A stretch of 64,000 nt of DNA from Methanothermobacter wolfeii (GTDB lineage Archaea > Methanobacteriota > Methanobacteria > Methanobacteriales > Methanothermobacteraceae): the NCBI RefSeq assembly GCF_025397995.1, contig NZ_CP104550.1:1235775-1299774 (forward strand), in the 5' to 3' direction. The translations under genes were made by a program, and so were the position numbers. Shown here in pieces: positions 44,350 through 54,657 of this stretch. The notes under the pieces were generated by a model. The model was given only the letters and a program-made list of their open reading frames with translations, was not told the origin of the DNA and made no database searches. Numbering within the stretch: position 1 is the stretch's first letter; each line of letters opens with the position of its first letter.

Positions 44350-45690
44350 TTAGAAGGTCCTTATGTTGTTTGTCTCTGACTTCTCAGGGACCCTGTTAAA
44401 GTAGTCCACCTTAACCGTGCCCCGCCGGTATCCGTAGTATGTCTTAAGTGTTACGCTGGCCCCAGGGGTGAGTGTTCCCGTGTATAACTGTTTATAGTTC
44501 CTTGTGGAGTATTTACCGTACCATACACGGGTGTAGAAGTTCCTTGCCGTGTCTGTTCCCTGATTCCTTACTGTGATGTAGAGCGTGCTTCCTGATTTCC
44601 TGACACCGGTGACTACAAGGTCCGGCCTGGGATATCCGACCTTAACCGTCTTCCTTTTACCTGATATGACTCCTTTGCTGTCTGTTACTGTAAGGGTTAC
44701 CGTGTAGTAGCCCTCCCTTGCATAGGTGTGCGTTACCGTGGATCCTGTGGCTGTTGAGCCGTCACCGAACTTCCATTTAAGTGTGATATCGTCGCTGTCC
44801 GGGTCGTATGCTGCTGACTGGAATGTTAATGTCCTGATACTTGTTGAACCTGAGTAGGCGTATGTGAAGTCACATACCGGTGGCCGGTTATCGGTGAAGT
44901 TCGGCCTTGTCTTTGTGGCGTACCATTCCTCTGCAGCCGCATCATCATAGCTTGTGGTCTGGTTTGCCCTCGGAAATGTACCGTTCCAGTCACCTACAAA
45001 TGCAGCGTATCCATGTTCATTGCGCCATACCCTTGTTCCATTGTAGACTGAGCTGTTATTGATAACCTCCCAGTTCCTCTGGTTGGCCTCCTGGAAGTTT
45101 GCTGCTCCATTGAGGAAGTCGTAGATTATCTCTGCGCCGTCCCATGCAGTCGCATAATAGTTGGCTCCTGAACCCATGAACATCCTTGAGAAGTGGTATA
45201 TTGTCTCTACTGGATTTTTAACCTCGTATTCATCAACCCATCCCGTTGAGAAGCATGCATGGAGCAGTATCACAGGTATGCCATCCTTGAATGGGGCATA
45301 GAATGATGTGTTCCCGACTCGCATCATCTCACCGTCTCCCCATATGTAGCCGTCTGATGCCACAAGGGAGAAGGGTGGGCTTGCATCTCCTCCATTATCA
45401 TCATAGTTTCCCTTCATGTAACCGCCGTGCCCCGCGTATATCACGGCATCAGCACCGTACATGCCCTTGAGTATATTCTTTACGGTTGCACTGCCATTAT
45501 AAAGTTCAAGTACCTGGTATCCCTTATTTTTAAGGGTTGTTGCAACCTTCCTGGCCTCATCGTAAGCTTCGCCCATGTCTGAACGACTATTGGCTATTAT
45601 AAGTATGTGGGCCTCTGCCAGTGGTAATGTGATTATAGAAGAGAGTATGAATACTGCGAGGACTATTTTTCCATATCGTATATGCTTCAC
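44350..45690 (-). CDS. Secreted caspase-fold (clan CD) peptidase-like protein with PKD and CARDB domains
   Basis: A 446-residue exported protein. A signal peptide (about 1-27, ending PLAEA) leads into a caspase-haemoglobinase fold with the catalytic dyad H88 (IYAGHGGY) and C146 (ILLHACFSTG), of the gingipain/legumain type. It is followed by a PKD domain (about 265-350, WKFGDGSTATGSTVTHTY) and a CARDB-type domain (about 355-446, TVRNQGTDTARNFYTRVWYG ... KSETNNIRTF). Several N-glycosylation sequons are present. It probably acts at the cell surface. It is convergent with nothing on the plus strand and lies upstream of carB's end. Confidence 0.87.
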   Translation of the reverse strand: MKHIRYGKIVLAVFILSSIITLPLAEAHILIIANSRSDMGEAYDEARKVATTLKNKGYQVLELYNGSATVKNILKGMYGADAVIYAGHGGYMKGNYDDNGGDASPPFSLVASDGYIWGDGEMMRVGNTSFYAPFKDGIPVILLHACFSTGWVDEYEVKNPVETIYHFSRMFMGSGANYYATAWDGAEIIYDFLNGAANFQEANQRNWEVINNSSVYNGTRVWRNEHGYAAFVGDWNGTFPRANQTTSYDDAAAEEWYATKTRPNFTDNRPPVCDFTYAYSGSTSIRTLTFQSAAYDPDSDDITLKWKFGDGSTATGSTVTHTYAREGYYTVTLTVTDSKGVISGKRKTVKVGYPRPDLVVTGVRKSGSTLYITVRNQGTDTARNFYTRVWYGKYSTRNYKQLYTGTLTPGASVTLKTYYGYRRGTVKVDYFNRVPEKSETNNIRTF

Positions 45691-45763
45691 CGATCACCCA
45701 TATAATGTCACATTATATTAAGTTTTCATGGGGAGTTTGTGTAGCACATCACAGTTTCTGTAA

Positions 45764-45790
45764 AGTTAAAAAAAAGTAAAAATATATATG
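45764..45790 (-). terminator. Terminator of the carAB operon
   Basis: TTAAAAAAAAGTAAAAATATATA (45767-45789) supplies T-rich termination sequence on the minus strand just past the carB stop at 45817. Confidence 0.35.
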
Positions 45791-45816
45791 GCCTTCCTGC
45801 CTGTTAGATGGGTCCA

Positions 45817-48800
45817 TCAGCTACCATGGTATTCCCCAAGGGATTTGACCGTTATCCTTCCAAGGCGAACAGCCTCAATTGCGTTTAAGGCCGCCCTTGC
45901 ACCTGCAAGTGTCGTTACGTAGGGTATTCCAAGTTCAACGGCCATCCTCCTTATCAGGTAACCGTCATCGGCTGACTGTTTACCTGATGGTGTGTTGATT
46001 ATGAGGCCAACCTCACCCCTGAGTATGGCGTCCCTTATGTTGGGTGACCCCTGGCTGACCTTCCTCACGACCTCAATATCGGCAACACCCTCAACTGCCC
46101 TTGCAGTGCCCCTGGTGGCCATGATCTTAAAGCCAAGCTCATGGGCCTTCCTTACAATATCCTCGATCTTATCTTTATCCTGGTCCCTAACACTGATGAA
46201 CACCTTGCCCTCTGTAAGGAGGTCCATGCCTGCTGAGAGCTGGGACTTGTAGTAGGCTATCCCGAAGTTCTCATCTATCCCCATGCTCTCACCCGTGGAT
46301 TTCATCTCAGGGCCCAGGACGGAGTCGACGCCCGGGAGCTTTATGAACGGGAAAACAGATTCCTTGACTGCAACGTGTTCCACCGTGCCTTCACCTGTAA
46401 GTCCAAGTTCCCTGAGGGTTGAACCCATCATGAGCCTTGCGGCCATCTTTGCAAGGGGCACACCGGTTGCCTTGCTCACAAAGGGAACCGTACGGCTTGC
46501 CCTGGGGTTGGCCTCCAGTATGTAAACCGACGGGTCAGAGCCAGGTTTAACGGCATACTGGATGTTTATAAGGCCCACCACATCCAGTTCAAGGGCCAGC
46601 CTCCTTGTGTAGTCCTTTATGGTTTCAATTATATCCTCAGGGATTGTCTGGGGCGGTATTACGCATGCCGAGTCACCTGAATGGACGCCCGCCTCCTCTA
46701 TGTGCTCCATTATACCCCCAATGTAGACGTCCCTGCCATCTGCAAGGGCATCAACATCAACCTCTATGGCATCCTCAAGGAACTTGTCCACTAGTATGGG
46801 GTGCTCCGGGGAAACCCTCACAGCCTCCTTCATGTACTCCTCAAGTTCACCCTCATCGTAAACTATCTCCATGGCCCTTCCGCCAAGTACATAGGAGGGC
46901 CTCACCAGGACAGGGTAACCTATGCGCTCAGCCACCTCCCTGGCGTCTTCAAAGGACTTTGCGATTCCATAGGGGGCCTGGGGTATGCCGAGCTTATCAA
47001 GGACCTTTGTGAACCTTTCACGGTCCTCAACCCTGTCTATGCTCTCATGGGGGGTTCCAAGTATCCTCACACCCTCCCCTGCAAGCGGCACCGCCAGGTT
47101 GATGGATGTCTGGCCGCCGAACTGGACAACAACGCCTTCAGGTTTCTCCTTCTCTATGATGGCCATGACGTCTTCAAGTGTCAGGGGCTCGAAGTAAAGC
47201 TTGGCGGATATATCATAATCGGTACTCACTGTCTCCGGGTTGTTGTTAACCATTATGGCCTCATAGCCATCATCCCTCAGGGCCATTGCGGCGTGGACAC
47301 AGCAGTAGTCGAATTCTATCCCCTGACCTATCCTTATGGGTCCGGAACCTATTATAATGACCTTCTTCCTGTCTGAAACCTCCACCTCATCCTCAAGGTC
47401 ATAGCATCCGTAGTAGTAGGGTGTTCTGGCCTCGAACTCTGCAGCGCACGTGTCCACCATCTTATAAACGGGTTTTATATTATTTTTGAGTCTCAGGGAC
47501 CTTATTTCAGACTCATCCATCCCTGTGATGCGTGCAAGGTTTGAATCTGAAAAACCGAGCCTCTTTGCCTTCAGCAGGACCCTTGGATCTGTGATGGATT
47601 CCCTGTTAAGGCCGGATTCGAATTCTGCGATGTTCCTTATCTTCTCGAGGAAGAACCTGTCGATGCTGGTTACCTCGTGTATCTCATCAACACTCATCCC
47701 GTCCCTGAGGGCGGTGTAGATCTGGAAGAGCCTGAGGTCAGTTGGTGTTTTAAGGTCATCCATGGTGTAGGGCACCCTGACGAAGCCATCAGCACCCACA
47801 TCAAGGGACCTTATGGCCTTGTTAAGGGACTCCTCAAGGGTCCTGCCTATGGCCATGACCTCCCCTGTTGACTTCATCTGAACCCCTATCTCCCTGCTTA
47901 TCCCCTTGAACTTGTCAAAGGGCCAGCGGGGTATCTTTGTCACGATATAATCAATTGTGGGTTCGAATGATGCTGGGGTTTCCTTTGTTATATCATTCTG
48001 TATCTCATCAAGGGTCATTCCCACCGCTATCTTGGCGGCTATCTTTGCTATCGGGTACCCTGTTGCCTTTGATGCCAGGGCACTGCTCCTGCTGACCCTC
48101 GGGTTAACCTCTATAACCTTGTATTCGCCGGTCTCCGGGTGGACAGCGAACTGTATGTTGCAGCCCCCCTCAATACCCAGGGCCCTTATGATCTTTATGG
48201 TCGCATCCCTGAGCCGCTGGTTGTCCTCATCGCTTAGGGTCTGGGCCGGTGCAACCACGATGCTTTCCCCTGTATGTATACCCATGGGGTCGATGTTCTC
48301 CATGTTACAGACTATTATGCAGGTGTCGTTGCGGTCCCTCATAACCTCGTATTCGAACTCCTTCCAGCCAAGGACGGACTGGTCTATGAGGACCTGGTTG
48401 ATGAAGCTCATCTCCAGGCCCCTTGTTGCTATCTCAACGAGTTCTTCACGGTTATGGGCAACCCCCCCGCCTGTACCTCCCAGGGTGAAGGCGGGCCTCA
48501 CGATGACAGGGTATCCTATCTCCTCAACCGCCTCAAAGGCCTCTTCAACTGAATTAACAGCCCTTGCTGCGGGTACTGGTTCGTCCAGTTTCTTCATGAA
48601 GCTGTCGAAGAGGTCACGGTCCTCAACGTTCCTTATTGTTTCAATGGATGAACCTATAACCCTTACACCCTCAAGGGCCCCTATCTCTGCAAGTCCCGTT
48701 GCAACGTTGAGGCCTGTCTGGCCCCCCATGGTCGGGAGTATGGCGTCGGGTTTTTCCCTTTCAATTATCTTTGCAACGATCTCAGGTGTGAGGGGTTCAA

Positions 48801-48996
48801 TGTAGACCCTGTCAGCCATATCCATATCGGTCTGGATTGTGGCAGGGTTTGAGTTAACGAGTACCGTCTCTATTCCCTCCTCCCTGAGAGACTTGCATGC
48901 CTGAGAACCTGAGTAGTCAAATTCTGCTGCCTGCCCTATCTGTATAGGGCCTGATCCTATGATAAGTACCTTGTTGATGCTTTCATCCCGCGGCAT
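45817..48996 (-). CDS. carB: Carbamoyl-phosphate synthase large subunit
   Basis: A 1059-residue full-length, unsplit CarB with two homologous halves. Each starts with an ATP-binding preamble ([44 protein letters not shown]) and has its own ATP-grasp domain. The C-terminal ~130 residues ([26 protein letters not shown]) are the MGS-like regulatory domain. It makes carbamoyl phosphate from bicarbonate, ammonia and two ATP for arginine and pyrimidines. carA lies 17 bp upstream. Confidence 0.97.
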   Translation of the reverse strand: MPRDESINKVLIIGSGPIQIGQAAEFDYSGSQACKSLREEGIETVLVNSNPATIQTDMDMADRVYIEPLTPEIVAKIIEREKPDAILPTMGGQTGLNVATGLAEIGALEGVRVIGSSIETIRNVEDRDLFDSFMKKLDEPVPAARAVNSVEEAFEAVEEIGYPVIVRPAFTLGGTGGGVAHNREELVEIATRGLEMSFINQVLIDQSVLGWKEFEYEVMRDRNDTCIIVCNMENIDPMGIHTGESIVVAPAQTLSDEDNQRLRDATIKIIRALGIEGGCNIQFAVHPETGEYKVIEVNPRVSRSSALASKATGYPIAKIAAKIAVGMTLDEIQNDITKETPASFEPTIDYIVTKIPRWPFDKFKGISREIGVQMKSTGEVMAIGRTLEESLNKAIRSLDVGADGFVRVPYTMDDLKTPTDLRLFQIYTALRDGMSVDEIHEVTSIDRFFLEKIRNIAEFESGLNRESITDPRVLLKAKRLGFSDSNLARITGMDESEIRSLRLKNNIKPVYKMVDTCAAEFEARTPYYYGCYDLEDEVEVSDRKKVIIIGSGPIRIGQGIEFDYCCVHAAMALRDDGYEAIMVNNNPETVSTDYDISAKLYFEPLTLEDVMAIIEKEKPEGVVVQFGGQTSINLAVPLAGEGVRILGTPHESIDRVEDRERFTKVLDKLGIPQAPYGIAKSFEDAREVAERIGYPVLVRPSYVLGGRAMEIVYDEGELEEYMKEAVRVSPEHPILVDKFLEDAIEVDVDALADGRDVYIGGIMEHIEEAGVHSGDSACVIPPQTIPEDIIETIKDYTRRLALELDVVGLINIQYAVKPGSDPSVYILEANPRASRTVPFVSKATGVPLAKMAARLMMGSTLRELGLTGEGTVEHVAVKESVFPFIKLPGVDSVLGPEMKSTGESMGIDENFGIAYYKSQLSAGMDLLTEGKVFISVRDQDKDKIEDIVRKAHELGFKIMATRGTARAVEGVADIEVVRKVSQGSPNIRDAILRGEVGLIINTPSGKQSADDGYLIRRMAVELGIPYVTTLAGARAALNAIEAVRLGRITVKSLGEYHGS

Positions 48997-49013
48997 TTTA
49001 TCCCCACTTAAGG

Positions 49014-50096
49014 TCAGTATTCCTTCATCACATTCACGAATCTGTCAAAGATGCTGTCTGTATCATGAGGCCCCGGCCCTGCTTCAGGGTGATACTGGAC
49101 ACTGAACACGGGCAGTTCCCTGTGCTCTATGGCCTCGGGTGTTTTATCGTTGAGGTTCATCTGGGTTATCTCAATATCGGTGCCCTCAACCGATGATGGG
49201 TCAACCGTGAAGCCATGGTTCTGGGAGGTTATTGAAACCTCACCTGTCCTGAGGTCCTTGACAGGCTGGTTCACTCCCCGGTGCCCGAATTTCATCTTGT
49301 AAATCCTTGCTCCGAAGGCCAGGGAGATTATCTGCTGTCCAAGGCAGATCCCGAATACCGGGAGGCGGCTGGATAGTCTTTTAACAGCCTCTATTGCCTC
49401 CCTGACCCTTGTTGGGTCCCCTGGTCCGCTTGAAATCAGGAGGGCGTCGGGGTCGTGGTCCATGATCTCTTCGGGTTCCATGGTGTAGGGTACGATGACA
49501 ACACCCACATCCCTCCTGAGGAGGGCGTTTATACTGTTCCTCTTTATACCGCAGTCAACTATAACCACCCTCCTTCCTGCATCCTCATTCATGAACACGG
49601 GTTCCTTCACACAGACCTTATCCACAAGGTCAATCTCTGTTATGTCCGGCTGGTTAACCGCAAGTTCAAGGAGCTCCTCATCATCTATTTCTTCAGTGGC
49701 CAGGGCCCCCTTCATTGCCCCCTTGTCCCTGATTTTTATTGTGAGCGCCCTTGTATCTATCCCTGAGATCCCTGGGATCCTGTACTCCTCCAGGAACTCT
49801 GAGAGGGTCTTCTGGGAGAGTTCATGTGAGGGTGCTCTGCATTCCTCCCTTACGATAAGGCCCTCGGCCTTTATACCGTCTGACTGGTACCATTCCTCTG
49901 ATACACCATAATTACCTTGAAGGGGATAGGTTGGCATGAGTATCTGGCCCTTGTATGATGGATCCGTGAGCGACTCCACGTAGCCCGTCATGCCTGTTGC
50001 GAAAACAACTTCCCCTGTTGTGACTGTTTCGAATCCGAAGGCTTCTCCTCTAAGTATAGTGCCATCTTCCAAGGCGAGTTTTGCTTCTTTAAACAT
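49014..50096 (-). CDS. carA: Carbamoyl-phosphate synthase small subunit
   Basis: A 360-residue glutaminase subunit. The N-terminal domain ([15 protein letters not shown]) precedes the class I amidotransferase with the nucleophile in [17 protein letters not shown] and the His-Glu pair in [14 protein letters not shown]. It hydrolyses glutamine and channels ammonia to CarB. It is 13 bp downstream of rimI and 17 bp upstream of carB. Confidence 0.96.
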   Translation of the reverse strand: MFKEAKLALEDGTILRGEAFGFETVTTGEVVFATGMTGYVESLTDPSYKGQILMPTYPLQGNYGVSEEWYQSDGIKAEGLIVREECRAPSHELSQKTLSEFLEEYRIPGISGIDTRALTIKIRDKGAMKGALATEEIDDEELLELAVNQPDITEIDLVDKVCVKEPVFMNEDAGRRVVIVDCGIKRNSINALLRRDVGVVIVPYTMEPEEIMDHDPDALLISSGPGDPTRVREAIEAVKRLSSRLPVFGICLGQQIISLAFGARIYKMKFGHRGVNQPVKDLRTGEVSITSQNHGFTVDPSSVEGTDIEITQMNLNDKTPEAIEHRELPVFSVQYHPEAGPGPHDTDSIFDRFVNVMKEY

Positions 50097-50109
50097 TTCA
50101 CCACCATAA

Positions 50110-50613
50110 TCATGATTCTTCCTGGTTTAATGATGATCGTAACTGATCTGCGCCTGCAGACCTCCTCTTAACTCCTGGTTCAGATATATCCATTGTCATT
50201 ACCACCGCATCCTCCCCATCCTCATAGTAGTCCCTTATAATCTTCTCCTCCCTGAATCCAAGGGACCTGTAGAAACTTATGGCTACCCTGTTCTCTGCCC
50301 TTACCTCCAGCTTAATATTTTTAATGTGAAACTTTTCAAATATACTTATGGTCATCCTCACCAGTTCCCTTCCAACACCCCGGCGACGGTAATCTTTATC
50401 CACTGCAAGTGAAATAATATGACCTTCATCCTCAAAGCGGATCCAGAAGATTATGAATCCCACTACCTTACCGTCCTCCTGAGCAACCAGAAAGCCTGCT
50501 CCAAGGTTGTAGATGTCCCTAAGGAGGTTGGCGGGGTACGGATCCCTGAAGGATGCCTTCTCGATCTCAAGGACCCTTTTAAGGTCCTGGGGCTTGAATT
50601 CTCTTATTATCAT
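50110..50613 (-). CDS. rimI: GNAT N-acetyltransferase, RimI type
   Basis: A 167-residue GNAT protein with the acetyl-CoA loop [16 protein letters not shown] and the family ending [25 protein letters not shown]. Archaeal RimI/Ard1-type enzymes acetylate protein N-termini. The ATG at 50613 ([18 protein letters not shown]) is preferred to an upstream start that would overlap the divergent gene at 50633. It heads the minus-strand run with carA and carB. Confidence 0.9.
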   Translation of the reverse strand: MIIREFKPQDLKRVLEIEKASFRDPYPANLLRDIYNLGAGFLVAQEDGKVVGFIIFWIRFEDEGHIISLAVDKDYRRRGVGRELVRMTISIFEKFHIKNIKLEVRAENRVAISFYRSLGFREEKIIRDYYEDGEDAVVMTMDISEPGVKRRSAGADQLRSSLNQEES

Positions 50614-50632
50614 CTGTATCTCCGTTGGTACC

Positions 50633-51064
50633 ATGTGGAAAGACCTTGCAATCTACATAATCAGAAGCTGCGAACCCGGCGCCCGGGTTGTTGAGGTTGG
50701 TGCCGGAAGGTTCCTTGATGTTTCAGAGCATATCCGGAAACATTCAAAAATTGATTTGATACTAACAGATATTAAACCTTCCCATGGGGGCATCATTGAA
50801 GATGATGTAACATCCCCGAGGATGGACATTTACAGGGGGGCGAGCCTCATATACTCCATAAGGCCGCCGGCTGAACTTCACGCCCCCCTCATGAGGGTTG
50901 CCGATGCTGCAGGGGCCCGCCTGATAATTAAACCACTTACAGGGGAGGATATAGTCACCCCTAAAAGGATGAAGCTTGTGAACTTTCAGAGAACATTCTT
51001 CTATGAGTACAAACCGCTCCCTGAAAATCCCCGGGCTCATCAGCCGGGTGCAAATAAGCCATGA
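50633..51064 (+). CDS. UPF0146 family protein
   Basis: A 143-residue archaeal protein of the UPF0146 family. The N-terminal ARVVEVGAGRFLDVSEHI looks like a Rossmann/SAM-binding loop and LILTDIKPS matches motif II of methyltransferases, so a SAM-dependent activity is possible. The ATG at 50633 (MWKDLAIYIIRS) fits the family; an upstream start at 50513 would run antisense into rimI. Function unproven. Confidence 0.8.
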   Translation: MWKDLAIYIIRSCEPGARVVEVGAGRFLDVSEHIRKHSKIDLILTDIKPSHGGIIEDDVTSPRMDIYRGASLIYSIRPPAELHAPLMRVADAAGARLIIKPLTGEDIVTPKRMKLVNFQRTFFYEYKPLPENPRAHQPGANKP

Positions 51065-51133
51065 TGAAACCCCTGAAATATTCTTCGGTCTATCTTGGAA
51101 CTTCCTCGGCGGCACTAAATAAGCCATGATGAA
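51052..51133. repeat. Direct repeat copying the 3' end of the UPF0146 gene
   Basis: AAATAAGCCATGATGAA covers the stop codon at 51052-51068 and recurs exactly at 51117-51133, offset 65 bp. Confidence 0.8.
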
Positions 51134-51244
51134 CCCAGTATCCACCCAAGATATAATACATATAATTGATAATATTCATGATGCTAAACGCAGAATAATT
51201 CTGCTTATCAGTTTTCCAGAAAAAAACACATTCAAGTGTTCAAA

Positions 51245-53740
51245 ATGAAATGGGCTAAGATGAGTATAAAGGACGTTCTGAGGGAACTTGAAACATCAGA
51301 GGATGGTTTAAGCTCCCTGGAAGCCAGTAAAAGACTTGAAAGGTATGGTAGGAATGAACTGGTTGAGGAGAAAAAGGCCGGACCACTGAAGCTGTTCCTG
51401 ACCCAGTTCATGGATATACTTATAATACTGCTTATTCTGGCTGCCGTGGCATCATACCTTGTGGGTGATGTGCTTGACTCTGCAGTCATACTGTTCGTTG
51501 TGGTTGTTAACGCCACTGTAGGGTTTATACAGGAATACCGTGCCGAGAAGGCAATGGAAAAATTGAAGGGCCTCGTATCAACCGAGGCTGTTGTCATAAG
51601 GGATGGTAAACCCGCAAGGATACCCTCCTCTGAACTGACCATCGGTGACATTGTTGTCATAGAGGAAGGGGACAATGTGCCTGCAGACCTGAGGCTCATA
51701 GAGGCCTATGACCTCAGGATAGATGAGTCAGCACTTACAGGTGAATCCATACCCGTCCAGAAGACCTGTGAAAACCCTGAAGACGAGAGGGATGTACTTG
51801 CCTTCATGGACTCCAACGTTGTATCCGGGCGGGGAAAGGGTGCCGTCATCGCTGTGGGTATGGATACATCCATCGGTAGGATTGCCGAGATGATACAGGA
51901 AGAGGAAGGTAGAACACCCCTCCAGGAGAAGATAGCATCCCTCGGGAAAAACCTTGGATTAATAGCTGTGGTCGTCTGTGCCCTTGTCTTCGGTCTTCAA
52001 TTCCTGAAGGGAATCCCCCTGGTGGAGACCTTCATGACAGCGGTTTCACTGGCCGTTGCATCCGTACCCGAGGGCCTCCCTGCAATACTGACCCTCACCC
52101 TTGCACTGGGCATGCAGCGCATGGCAAGGAGCAACGCCATTGTAAGAAGGCTCCTTGCAGTTGAGACCCTTGGCTCCTGTTCTGTGATCTGCACTGACAA
52201 GACAGGTACACTCACCCACAACCGGATGACCGTGAGGGAATCAGAGATCACCTCAGAGGAGATGGGTCTCCTTATATGCGCCCTCTGCAACAACGCCACC
52301 ATATCAGGTGAAAGGGCCATAGGGGACCCTACAGATGCAGCGATACTCATGTTCGCAGAGGAACACGGTTACAGGAGGGAGGAACTTGAGAAGAACTATC
52401 CCAGGCTCATGGAAATCCCCCTGGACAGTACAAGGAAGCGTATGAGTACCGTAAACCGGTTCGAAGATGGGCGCTACCTCCTTGTCAAGGGCGCCCCTGA
52501 GATCGTGCTTGAAAGGTGCAGCTACATCGACGAGGAAGGTGCTGTAAGGCCCCTTGAGGATAAAGAAGTGAAAGAATGGCTCTCAAGGCTTGATGAGATG
52601 ACCTCAAAGGCCCTGAGGGTCCTTGCCCTTGCATACAGGAGGCTCCCTGATGATGAAGAGGATGAAAGGAACCTTGTATTCGTGGGCCTTATCGGCATGA
52701 TGGACCCCCCAAGGAAGGAGGCTGCTGAGGCCATAGAAACCTGTAAGAAGGCCGGTATAAAGGTTGTTATGATAACAGGTGACCATAAGGACACTGCAGT
52801 GGCAATAGCGAGGGAACTGGGCCTCATGGAGAACGGCCTGGCCCTTACCGGCAGGGAACTTGACGGGATGGATGACCGGGAATTCATGGATGTTGTGGAG
52901 GATGTGAAGGTCTATGCAAGGGTCTTCCCTGAACAGAAGGTCCGGATAGTTGAGGCCCTTCAGGGCAGGGGACATGTTGTTGCAATGACGGGTGACGGTG
53001 TGAACGACGCCCCGGCACTCAAAAAGGCGGCGATAGGTGTTGCCATGGGGAGCGGCACCGATGTGGCCAGGGAGTCATCTGACATGGTCCTCCAGGATGA
53101 TAACTTCGCAACCATAGTCCGGGCTGTCAGGGAGGGGCGGACCATATTCGACAACATAAGGCGCTTCGTTAAATTCCAGCTCTCAACAAACGTTGGGGCC
53201 ATACTCACAATAGTATCCGCCTCCCTCGTCAACATACCGGTCCCCTTCAACCCCATACAGATACTCTGGATAAACATAATAATGGATGGTCCCCCTGCAC
53301 AGTCCCTGGGTGTTGAACCCCCTGAAGCAGATATAATGTTAAGGAAGCCTGAACGCGAGGACATACTCCCTGGAAGGAACCTCCTGAGGATAATCCTTGC
53401 AGGTGCTGTTATGGCCGCGGGTACACTCGGACTCTACGGTTACATGTTGTCCACTGGTGCAGGGACAGCCAGGGCCATGACCGTTGCATTCACGGTATTC
53501 GTAATGTTCCAGATATTCAACGTGTTCAACTGCAAATCAAGGACCGGACTGTCAAACAGGACCCTTATCGTCGCTGTTGCGGCATCCCTCATCCTCCAGC
53601 TCCTTGTCGTTTACCTGGGACCCCTTGAGGGAATCTTCAGGACCGTGCCCCTCACCGCCATGGACTGGGTCCTCATAGTCCTTGTGGCATCCCTCATCCT
53701 TATAATGGAGGCTGTCCTGAGATTCGCTGATCAAAGGTGA
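51245..53740 (+). CDS. P-type cation-transporting ATPase, P2A (Ca2+/Mn2+-like)
   Basis: An 831-residue P-type ATPase. The phosphorylated aspartate is D318 in CTDKTGTLTHN. The transmembrane site SVPEGLPAILTLTLALGMQRMARSNAIVRR is of the type IIA (SERCA/PMR1-like) class, suggesting Ca2+ or Mn2+ transport. TGES (ALTGESIPVQK), the nucleotide-binding KGAPE (LLVKGAPEIVLERC) and hinge TGDGVNDAPALKKA are all present. About ten membrane helices. The ATG at 51245 gives the usual MKWAKMSIKDVLREL opening. cbiJ follows after 4 bp. Confidence 0.93.
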   Translation: MKWAKMSIKDVLRELETSEDGLSSLEASKRLERYGRNELVEEKKAGPLKLFLTQFMDILIILLILAAVASYLVGDVLDSAVILFVVVVNATVGFIQEYRAEKAMEKLKGLVSTEAVVIRDGKPARIPSSELTIGDIVVIEEGDNVPADLRLIEAYDLRIDESALTGESIPVQKTCENPEDERDVLAFMDSNVVSGRGKGAVIAVGMDTSIGRIAEMIQEEEGRTPLQEKIASLGKNLGLIAVVVCALVFGLQFLKGIPLVETFMTAVSLAVASVPEGLPAILTLTLALGMQRMARSNAIVRRLLAVETLGSCSVICTDKTGTLTHNRMTVRESEITSEEMGLLICALCNNATISGERAIGDPTDAAILMFAEEHGYRREELEKNYPRLMEIPLDSTRKRMSTVNRFEDGRYLLVKGAPEIVLERCSYIDEEGAVRPLEDKEVKEWLSRLDEMTSKALRVLALAYRRLPDDEEDERNLVFVGLIGMMDPPRKEAAEAIETCKKAGIKVVMITGDHKDTAVAIARELGLMENGLALTGRELDGMDDREFMDVVEDVKVYARVFPEQKVRIVEALQGRGHVVAMTGDGVNDAPALKKAAIGVAMGSGTDVARESSDMVLQDDNFATIVRAVREGRTIFDNIRRFVKFQLSTNVGAILTIVSASLVNIPVPFNPIQILWINIIMDGPPAQSLGVEPPEADIMLRKPEREDILPGRNLLRIILAGAVMAAGTLGLYGYMLSTGAGTARAMTVAFTVFVMFQIFNVFNCKSRTGLSNRTLIVAVAASLILQLLVVYLGPLEGIFRTVPLTAMDWVLIVLVASLILIMEAVLRFADQR

Positions 53741-53744
53741 GAAG

Positions 53745-54536
53745 ATGAGGGTCATTGTAATGGCAGGGACCGCCGATGCAAGGAGGATAATAGGGAAACT
53801 CAGTGAAAGGGGAGTTGAAGTTACAGCAACGGCAACAACTGACTACGGCGCCGAACTTGCAGGGATATCCGGTGCATCAGAAACTGTATCCCGTCCCCTC
53901 ACTGAAAAAGAGCTCTGTGAACTCATAGAGGAGAAGGGGGCGGGTGTTCTTGTTGATGCAACCCACCCCTTTGCTGTGAGGGCCACCTGGAACGCCCTGA
54001 AGGCCTGCCATGAAACAGGGGCTGTGTACGTGAGGTTTGAGAGGCCCCCTGTGGACGCCGGGGAAGTGATAAGGGTCGGGACATTCAGGGAGGCTGCTGA
54101 GCTTGCATCATCACTACTTGATGATGGTGAGGTTGTGATGCACCTTGCAGGTGTTTCAACCCTTCCTGAAGTAACCGGGGTCCTTGGACCTGAAAGGGTC
54201 GCTGTACGTGTACTCCCCTACACCCCATCCATTGAGGCCTGCAGGAAACTTGGCGTCCCCGGCAGGAACATCATAGCAATGCAGGGGACCTTCTCGGTGG
54301 AGCTGAACAGGGCCCTCCTCAGGGATTACGGTGCCGGTGCCGTCATAACAAAGGACAGTGGAGAAACAGGGGGTCTTAAGGAGAAGGTGCGGGCTGCGAA
54401 TGAGCTGGGGATACCCGTGATACTCGTTGAAAGGCCCAGTGTCGATCTTGAGGGTGAAGCCGTGTTCAGTGACCCTGAAGACCTGGTGGAGTATGTTGAG
54501 GGTGTTCTCTCATCCCTGAAGGGCGATGGGCCCTGA
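53745..54536 (+). CDS. cbiJ: Precorrin-6x/cobalt-precorrin-6A reductase
   Basis: A 263-residue CbiJ/CobK-family reductase of corrin-ring synthesis, using NAD(P)H. Features are VIVMAGTADARRIIGKL at the start, VDATHPFAVRATWNALKAC, YVRFERPPVD and TKDSGETGGLKEKVRAANELG near the end. Corrinoids are needed here for methyl transfer. The gene starts 4 bp after the ATPase stop and is probably translationally coupled to it, an unexpected pairing. Confidence 0.9.
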   Translation: MRVIVMAGTADARRIIGKLSERGVEVTATATTDYGAELAGISGASETVSRPLTEKELCELIEEKGAGVLVDATHPFAVRATWNALKACHETGAVYVRFERPPVDAGEVIRVGTFREAAELASSLLDDGEVVMHLAGVSTLPEVTGVLGPERVAVRVLPYTPSIEACRKLGVPGRNIIAMQGTFSVELNRALLRDYGAGAVITKDSGETGGLKEKVRAANELGIPVILVERPSVDLEGEAVFSDPEDLVEYVEGVLSSLKGDGP

Positions 54537-54657
54537 GATCCAGTCCATCAGCAGGAGATGGGTCCGTGGGGCGCAAACCCCATGAATAAAATGATACTGG
54601 GACTGGAACTGCTATCGGTTCCTGGCACAGCAAACACGTCCTGAAATCATGACCCTG

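Noticed and set aside
47957..48805. Long open frame antisense to carB
   Set aside because: It mirrors the third-position pattern of carB, is rich in Ser/Arg/Pro/Leu as expected for an antisense shadow, and has no promoter or ribosome-binding site.
45817..48996. Split carB gene
   Set aside because: The frame is continuous over 1059 residues with both ATP-grasp halves and the regulatory domain.
51184..51260. RNA gene or riboswitch upstream of the P-type ATPase
   Set aside because: The stretch is short and AT-rich with no stable paired structure that I could trace by eye.
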